The notes under the pieces: model-generated
Told to the model about the DNA's origin: nothing
The model's database searches: none
The model's input: the letters and a program-made list of their open reading frames with translations, nothing else
From: Acidobacteriota bacterium
GTDB taxonomy: Bacteria > Acidobacteriota > Terriglobia > Terriglobales > Acidobacteriaceae
Assembly (NCBI GenBank): GCA_021792795.1
Contig: JAJYUB010000013.1
Coordinates: forward strand, 18,168 to 82,167
Reading direction: 5' to 3'
DNA: 64,000 nucleotides
Shown: in pieces, positions 62,661-64,000 of the stretch
Numbering within the stretch: the stretch's first letter is position 1
Layout: each line of letters opens with the position of its first letter
Translations under genes and position numbers: made by a program

Positions 62661-63263
62661 ATGTCGCGACGATCGTTATTTTCGCTTGCGTTTGCGTGCG
62701 TGCTTACGGCGGTGTTGCTGGCGCCTGCAAATCCGGCGCTGGGCCAGACGGGCTACACCGGCGCGGACCTGCAGCGGATGGGGCAGTGGCTGCAGTTTTA
62801 TCGCCTGGAGCTGTATCGGCTGGAGATTCCACCGTTTGCCTCGCCCTATGCCGCGGCGTTGACCAGCGGCAAACATGGCTGGCGGATCGTGGTGTTTCTG
62901 CGCGACGGCGGCGTGACGAATGTGAATTGGGATTCAGGCTATCTGAAGAGGCCGTTTCAGGCGGCCAGCAGCGACAATTTTGTTTTGACGCCCGGAGTGG
63001 GAGCAAACTTTGGGGTCAGTTTCAGCGGATGCGATGCGCGGGATTGCGCCAACAACTACGGTGCGTTGCTGTACTTGCCGTGGAGCCATCAATTCTTTCA
63101 GAAGGGAGTGGCGGGCCGCTCCGTCGCGTGCTCGCAGGCATTGCTGGATCCGGTGAACGCCAAAGCGGTGCAGGCGCTGGATGCCGCGCTGAAGCGCCAA
63201 CAGGCTTCCGACCCGCATTATGTGGCACCGGCGTGCCCGGGAGTTTCTCCGGTGGCACGCTGA
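62661..63263 (+). CDS. secreted protein of unknown function
   Basis: 200 residues with a signal peptide (MSRRSLFSLAFACVLTAVLLAPANPALGQ) and a mature part with three or four Cys (GCDARDC, ACSQALL, PACPG) that may form disulfides. There is a Gln-rich helix (DLQRMGQWLQFYRLELYRLEI) and aromatic beta-strands. GAGGA lies four bases before ATG. Not recognised. Confidence 0.6.
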   Translation: MSRRSLFSLAFACVLTAVLLAPANPALGQTGYTGADLQRMGQWLQFYRLELYRLEIPPFASPYAAALTSGKHGWRIVVFLRDGGVTNVNWDSGYLKRPFQAASSDNFVLTPGVGANFGVSFSGCDARDCANNYGALLYLPWSHQFFQKGVAGRSVACSQALLDPVNAKAVQALDAALKRQQASDPHYVAPACPGVSPVAR

Positions 63264-63311
63264 TATAACGTGAGGCATGGGAGCCCAGCGTGGTCGTCTG
63301 AAGAAGCAGGG

Positions 63312-63587
63312 ATGGATGGCCAGTGGACCGCGGAAGGCGGACTCTGGGAACGACGCCGAAAGGCGTTACCCCGACACAAAAACATTGAGACGCTGCTGGA
63401 AGAGATTGTGAGATTGTTGGTGCTGGATCGCGCTTTACCCGAAAAGCACTCCGACCATGGTTTAGCGGGCGAGTGGAACGATCATCGCGAATGCTACCTC
63501 AAACCCGATCTGCTGTTGATCTACGCGAAACCCGATGCGGAAACGCTGCGCCTGGTCCGTCTTGGCTCCCACAGCGATCTCTTCTAA
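63312..63587 (+). CDS. YafQ/RelE-type mRNA interferase toxin
   Basis: A 91-residue RelE-superfamily toxin. The C-terminal half fits YafQ: LPEKHSDHGLAGEW, the DHRECYLKPDLLLIYAK segment with a Glu/Lys/Asp/Tyr pattern, and LRLVRLGSHSDLF at the end with the His/Asp that act in ribosome-dependent mRNA cleavage. The N-terminal ~30 residues are diverged. ATG 63312 is preferred over GTG 63270 by length and by an AGG upstream. No DinJ/RelB-like antitoxin was found next to it. Confidence 0.75.
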   Translation: MDGQWTAEGGLWERRRKALPRHKNIETLLEEIVRLLVLDRALPEKHSDHGLAGEWNDHRECYLKPDLLLIYAKPDAETLRLVRLGSHSDLF

Positions 63588-63597
63588 TGTTTTTGCG

Positions 63598-63930
63598 CTA
63601 GCGAGCATTCCGAAGAAGGTTATCCGCCTCGCTCACAAGAGCAGACAGACTTTTTTCTCCCGCTGCTCTTGCTTGCATGTCCTCATCAATTGCGCTGCGC
63701 AGTTGCGGCAATATGTTTCTGTATTCGTTGATGTGCAAGTTAAGCGAAGAAGGTGGCATATTTTTCATGAGGCCATCGATCTTCACCCTACAATCCGTCT
63801 CGGAAGCAGAGAGCAAACACGCTTTATTCAGCGTATTGTAAATTTCTGAAATCCGTTGCGGGAGGGCCGCAACTTTAGATTCTTCAATCTTCATTTGTAG
63901 ACAAAAATAGTTCAACAATGCAAAGTACAT
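63598..63930 (-). CDS. hypothetical protein, coupled to upstream edge gene
   Basis: A 110-residue protein predicted to be mainly alpha-helical (VAALPQRISEIYNTLNKACLL, LNLHINEYRNILPQLRSAIDEDM), with four Cys. Its ATG overlaps the TGA of the preceding frame (TGATG), the mark of translational coupling. It is AT-richer than the neighbours. Convergent with the YafQ-like toxin. No family recognised; an internal ATG at 63894 would shorten it by 12 residues. Confidence 0.5.
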   Translation of the reverse strand: MYFALLNYFCLQMKIEESKVAALPQRISEIYNTLNKACLLSASETDCRVKIDGLMKNMPPSSLNLHINEYRNILPQLRSAIDEDMQARAAGEKSLSALVSEADNLLRNAR

Positions 63931-64000
63931 CAGGCGGCTTGTAACAGGTCAACAATGTTTTCGATGGCCTTGTCGGCTTGATGGTAGGCGGCTTCCAGTT
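63930..64000 (-). CDS. C-terminal fragment of a gene running off the window
   Basis: The last 22 codons of a leftward frame ending with TGA at 63932-63930 (…LEAAYHQADKAIENIVDLL). Its stop overlaps the start of the next ORF by TGATG. Helical; identity unknown because most of the gene lies outside. Confidence 0.45.
   Translation of the reverse strand, partial: LEAAYHQADKAIENIVDLLQAA

Overview
The window looks like chromosomal DNA of a GC-rich acidobacterium (Acidobacteriota, probably Terriglobia/Acidobacteriaceae). This is inferred from gene content: a PadR regulator next to two ATPase-less MacB/FtsX permeases with the N-terminal prefix domain (the 'acidobacterial duplicated orphan permease' type), several secreted beta-propellers, a PEP-CTERM protein, and housekeeping proteins of a diderm bacterium (BamA, Skp). 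No rRNA or marker phylogeny is available to confirm it.

Layout. 1-2.2 kb: a type II restriction-modification (RM) cassette with Vsr (C5 methyltransferase cut by the window edge, endonuclease, Vsr). 2.4-9.0 kb: a phosphoesterase, then a leftward translation/isoprenoid block read ispE, tRNA-Gln, prs, rplY, pth, rpsF, rpsR, rplI. 9.1-9.8 kb: a TumE/TumA-type toxin-antitoxin pair. 9.8-15.8 kb: gamma-glutamyltransferase, an outer-membrane protein, a TIM-barrel isomerase, asnS and an arginase. 15.9-22.1 kb: a small basic exported protein, two orphan permeases and PadR. 22.2-25.4 kb: rplM-rpsI and rpsB-tsf. 25.3-27.9 kb: two exported beta-propellers. 27.9-30.4 kb: a second RM cassette with Vsr. 30.6-40.7 kb: pyrH, an acyltransferase, an OPT transporter, comF, an HNH nuclease, a GT-C-like membrane protein, lipA, a zinc-ribbon membrane protein and frr. 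40.9-49.6 kb: a molybdopterin oxidoreductase, bamA-skp and lepA. 49.7-57.8 kb: a STAS protein, a PEP-CTERM protein behind a consensus sigma-54 promoter, a MltD-like transglycosylase, an H1-like protein, an FmdE-like protein, two tandem aspartyl proteases and a secreted unknown. 57.8-64 kb: tyrS diverging from a class V aminotransferase, a PP2C phosphatase with membrane sensor region, a secreted unknown, a YafQ-like toxin and an edge fragment.

How it fits together. Most genes are core translation (S2, S6, S9, S18, L9, L13, L25, EF-Ts, EF4, RRF, Pth, AsnRS, TyrRS, tRNA-Gln) or envelope biogenesis (BamA, Skp, MltD). The canonical rpsB-tsf-pyrH-frr order is present but broken open: an RM-Vsr cassette and two beta-propellers separate tsf from pyrH, and seven genes separate pyrH from frr. 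Accessory DNA consists of the two RM-Vsr cassettes, the toxin-antitoxin pair, the solitary YafQ-like toxin and two families of short dispersed intergenic elements: four 100-109 bp elements with GTCATTCT/AGAATGAC ends, confined to the first 25 kb, and six hairpins whose arms vary while a GGGGCACCC flank is kept. No CRISPR array, transposase, integrase or rRNA gene was seen.
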